In this document: positions 61,595-64,000 of the stretch, in pieces
Layout of the letters: each line of letters opens with the position of its first letter
Numbering within the stretch: position 1 is the first letter of the stretch
Source: Hymenobacter arizonensis
Lineage (GTDB): Bacteria; Bacteroidota; Bacteroidia; Cytophagales; Hymenobacteraceae
Direction of reading: 5' to 3'
NCBI RefSeq assembly: GCF_900115775.1
Contig: NZ_FOXS01000005.1
Coordinates: 310,001 to 374,000 of the forward strand
DNA: 64,000 nt
Notes under the pieces: model-generated
Database searches by the model: none
What the model saw: only the letters and a program-made list of their open reading frames with translations
Told to the model about the DNA's origin: nothing
Program-made: the position numbers and the translations under genes

Positions 61595-61916
61595 AGGCCC
61601 GGGCATTCCACTTGGGTCGTGGTAGCGAACGCTGTGTAGCTCGGCAGCTGAGCGCCGCTCGCCAATTAATAAGTACACAAAACCGGGCAGGAGGGAGGTA
61701 GCATCAAACTGCCTCGAAACCCTCCGCATTATGCCATCAGCACCTTTATTACCGTTTTAGGTGAATAGGAATAAAAGATAGATTATTTTAAAAATGCAGG
61801 TAAGCACAGGTATGTGTACGCAATCGATTCCAATAGTTTTGATGAGAAGCTAGGGCCTCGCTCACCGCAGCTCGTGCTCAACATCCCCACCTACTTGCAC
61901 ACAGTCCTTTTTTATT
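61595..61916. other. upstream region of the SusC-like gene
   Basis: About 320 bases without a supported gene. AT-rich at 61740-61820 and just before the ATG (ttttttattatg). It should hold the promoter of the receptor gene. No regulatory palindrome stands out. Confidence 0.45.
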
Positions 61917-64000
61917 ATGAAACACAAAATTTACCAACTAACATGCCTGTTACTGCTGCTGGCGGGCTTTCATGCCTCGGCGGTGTGGGCCCAGGGCCGC
62001 ACGGTGAGCGGCAAGGTCACCACTGCTGACACCAAAGAGTCGCTGCCCGGCGTGACTGTGCTGCTTAAAGGCACCTCCAACGGCACTGGCACCGGCGCCG
62101 ATGGTTCTTACTCCCTAGAGGTTCCGGCAACGGGCGGCACGCTGGTCTTTTCCTTCGTGGGCTACACGACCCAGGAAGTGGCCCTCACCGGTCAATCCAC
62201 GGTGAACGTGGTGCTCGTGACCGACCAGAAAGCCCTGGAAGAAGTGGTGGTGGTAGGCTACGGCACCCAGAAGGCCTCCAATGTAACCGGTGCCATTGCC
62301 AGCGTCACGGCCAAGGAGATAGAGGAGCGGCCCGTCAACCGCATCGAGAATGCGCTGGTGGGCCAGATGCCCGGCGTGTACGTGCAAACGCCCTCGGGCG
62401 AGCCGGGCGCCGAGCTGCAGATTCGGGTGCGGGGCGGGGCCTCCATCAACGCTTCCAACGAGCCATTGTATGTAGTAGATGGTGTGCCCGTGGACAACCT
62501 GCGCGGCATCAACCCCACCGACGTTGCTAACATTGAGGTACTGAAAGATGCTGCTTCGGCCGCTATCTACGGCTCGCGCGGCTCCAACGGCGTGGTGCTC
62601 GTGACCACCAAGCGCGGCCGCAAGGGCCCTGCCAAGCTCAACTTCTCGGGCTTTGCGGGCTTGCAAAACGTGGAAAGCAAGCTGCAGGTGCAGTCGGCCG
62701 AAGAGTGGATACAGATGCGCAAAGAGGGCATCGACGAAGACTGGCTGCGCCAGAACCCCGCCAACCGCATCGAAGACACGCGGGCCACGCGCCTCCAACG
62801 CCTGACCGTGAACGGCGTGGCGCCAAGCGCAGCCAACGTAATTCGCTACACCCACGACCCCAAGTGGCAGTACGGCCAAGACAGCCTGGCCTACACCGAC
62901 TGGCAGGATGCCCTCTTTCGCCGCGCCCGCATGCAGCAGTACACCATCGGCGCGTCGGGCGGGACCGACAACGTGACCTACAACATCAACGGCTCGTACC
63001 TCGACCAGGAGGGCATCATCATCGGCACCAACCTGAAGCGGGCCACGCTGCGGGCCAACTTCGATGCCCAGATTAGCAAAGGCATCAAGCTATTTATGAC
63101 CCTGGCCCCCAGCATGGAGTGGGCCAGCCTGGGCCGCGTAGACGGCACCGGCGGGCAGGCCCTCAACGCCGCCCAGATGCCTCCCGTGGGTCCCAAAGAT
63201 GCCGGCGTGTACGTGGGCGCCCAGCCCTTCCGCACCTATAACTACTCGGGCAACTACATCAGCCCGGTGGCGGTGCTGGAGCGCAGCGAGGTGAACGGCA
63301 CCCGCACCCGCCTCAACGCCAACATGGGCCTGAACGTGGACCTATATAAAGGCCTGCAAATGCAGCTGCTGGGCGCCATGGACAACGGCTACTACCAAGA
63401 CCAGCAGTTTTTCCCCACCAACACCGACCGCAACTGGTTCAACGCCGCCAACGACGGCGCCCTGAGCCGCTCGCGCTACTACCAGACCTTTAACACGCGC
63501 TACCTCTTTCAGAGCGTGCTGAACTACACCCGCCGCTTCGGCGACCACAACCTGAGCGCCATCCTAGGCTACTCCGTCGAGCGCACCCAGGAAGACCGGT
63601 CGCAGCAGGAAAACACCCAGCTGCCCAACGACTGGACTTACCTCTTCGACCGTGGCAACTCCACCACCAACCAAAACAACATTGCCGTGCCCGTGAAGGA
63701 CATGCTGCTGTCCTACTTCACCCGGGCGCAGTACGATTACAAGGAGAAGTACCTGCTGTCGGCCAGCTTGCGCCGCGACGGCTCGTCTAAGTTTGGCAGC
63801 AACCGCCCGTTTGGCTACTTCCCGGCCGTGTCGGTGGGCTGGCGCGTGTCGGGCGAGAACTTTATGCAGGGCGTAACGGCCATCAGCGACCTGAAATTCC
63901 GGGCCAGCTGGGGCGTCACCGGCAACAACCGCATTCCCAGCAACTCGCAGTTTGCCACCCTGGGCGTAAACAACTACCCCTTAGGCAACGGCACCCCCAC
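61917..64000 (+). CDS. SusC/RagA-family TonB-dependent receptor, N-terminal part (3' end outside window)
   Basis: Open from ATG 61917 to the window end, about 694 codons. Signal peptide (MKHKIYQLTCLLLLLAGFHA), carboxypeptidase-regulatory-like domain (VSGKVTTADTKESLPGVTVL), TonB-box/plug region with EEVVVVGYGTQKASNVTGAI, IRVRGGASINASNEPLYVVD and IYGSRGSNGVVLVTTKRGR, then barrel strands. It should import oligosaccharides with a SusD partner (expected downstream), plausibly rhamnose-containing glycans given the locus. Confidence 0.93.
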   Translation, partial: MKHKIYQLTCLLLLLAGFHASAVWAQGRTVSGKVTTADTKESLPGVTVLLKGTSNGTGTGADGSYSLEVPATGGTLVFSFVGYTTQEVALTGQSTVNVVLVTDQKALEEVVVVGYGTQKASNVTGAIASVTAKEIEERPVNRIENALVGQMPGVYVQTPSGEPGAELQIRVRGGASINASNEPLYVVDGVPVDNLRGINPTDVANIEVLKDAASAAIYGSRGSNGVVLVTTKRGRKGPAKLNFSGFAGLQNVESKLQVQSAEEWIQMRKEGIDEDWLRQNPANRIEDTRATRLQRLTVNGVAPSAANVIRYTHDPKWQYGQDSLAYTDWQDALFRRARMQQYTIGASGGTDNVTYNINGSYLDQEGIIIGTNLKRATLRANFDAQISKGIKLFMTLAPSMEWASLGRVDGTGGQALNAAQMPPVGPKDAGVYVGAQPFRTYNYSGNYISPVAVLERSEVNGTRTRLNANMGLNVDLYKGLQMQLLGAMDNGYYQDQQFFPTNTDRNWFNAANDGALSRSRYYQTFNTRYLFQSVLNYTRRFGDHNLSAILGYSVERTQEDRSQQENTQLPNDWTYLFDRGNSTTNQNNIAVPVKDMLLSYFTRAQYDYKEKYLLSASLRRDGSSKFGSNRPFGYFPAVSVGWRVSGENFMQGVTAISDLKFRASWGVTGNNRIPSNSQFATLGVNNYPLGNGTP

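Overview
The window looks like a chromosome segment of a GC-rich Bacteroidota, most likely Hymenobacter or a close Cytophagales relative. Evidence for this is a SusC/RagA-type TonB receptor, a type IX secretion (T9SS) sorting domain, promoter boxes of the Bacteroidota TAnnTTTG type, almost no Shine-Dalgarno sequences, and many long palindromic intergenic repeats. The assignment is from gene content and style, not from an alignment.

Layout. 1-3.9 kb: purine biosynthesis (purD 3' end, purN, purF, purM) with palindromic repeats between the genes. 3.9-13.3 kb: mixed housekeeping genes: an AT-rich orphan, nicotinate phosphoribosyltransferase, a DUF1345 membrane protein, two divergent NarL-type response regulators, a KdsC-like phosphatase, a secreted NTF2-like protein, a ferredoxin, a ferredoxin-NADP reductase and a porin-like barrel. 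13.5-23.9 kb: a same-strand seven-gene locus that I do not recognise as a described system. It encodes a lipoprotein with a degenerate vWA-like motif, a small membrane protein, a tubulin/FtsZ-like protein, a large protein with an actin/Hsp70-type ATPase domain, a proline-rich anchored protein, a MotA/ZorA-like channel protein and a MotB/ZorB-like OmpA protein. Part of the ATPase domain has clearly lower GC than the rest of its gene. 24.3-28.4 kb: L,D-transpeptidase, class II aldolase, an orphan T9SS domain and a SciP-like small protein. 28.6-33.2 kb: a Kai-type cluster (kaiC, two kaiB, PAS histidine kinase, receiver protein). 33.3-35.4 kb: a LysR regulator and a YeiH-family exporter. 35.5-44.7 kb: a minus-strand heavy-metal (copper-type) efflux and binding locus. 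45.2-64 kb: rhamnose/rhamnogalacturonan use (GH105, GH106, mutarotase, kinase, isomerase, GntR regulator, aldolase-dehydrogenase fusion, RhaT, SusC) with lutABC lactate oxidation embedded.

How the genes work together. In the rhamnose locus, the polysaccharide enzymes release L-rhamnose, RhaT imports it, the mutarotase, isomerase and kinase lead to rhamnulose-1-phosphate, and the fused aldolase/dehydrogenase gives DHAP and L-lactate. LutABC can then oxidise lactate to pyruvate. In the metal locus an RND pump, adaptor and TolC-type channel form a tripartite exporter, surrounded by His/Met/Cys-rich exported metal-binding proteins. The 13.5-23.9 kb locus pairs two cytoskeletal-type NTPase folds with an ion-driven stator pair, which suggests a membrane machine or a Zorya-like defence device; function is inference.

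A second theme is repeats. At least six families of perfect or near-perfect inverted repeats (arms of 23-41 bp or more) sit between genes, sometimes nested in one another in both orders, and sometimes running into coding ends (purN C-terminus, tolC-like N-terminus, yeiH stop codon). I saw no tRNA, rRNA, CRISPR array, transposase or prophage gene.
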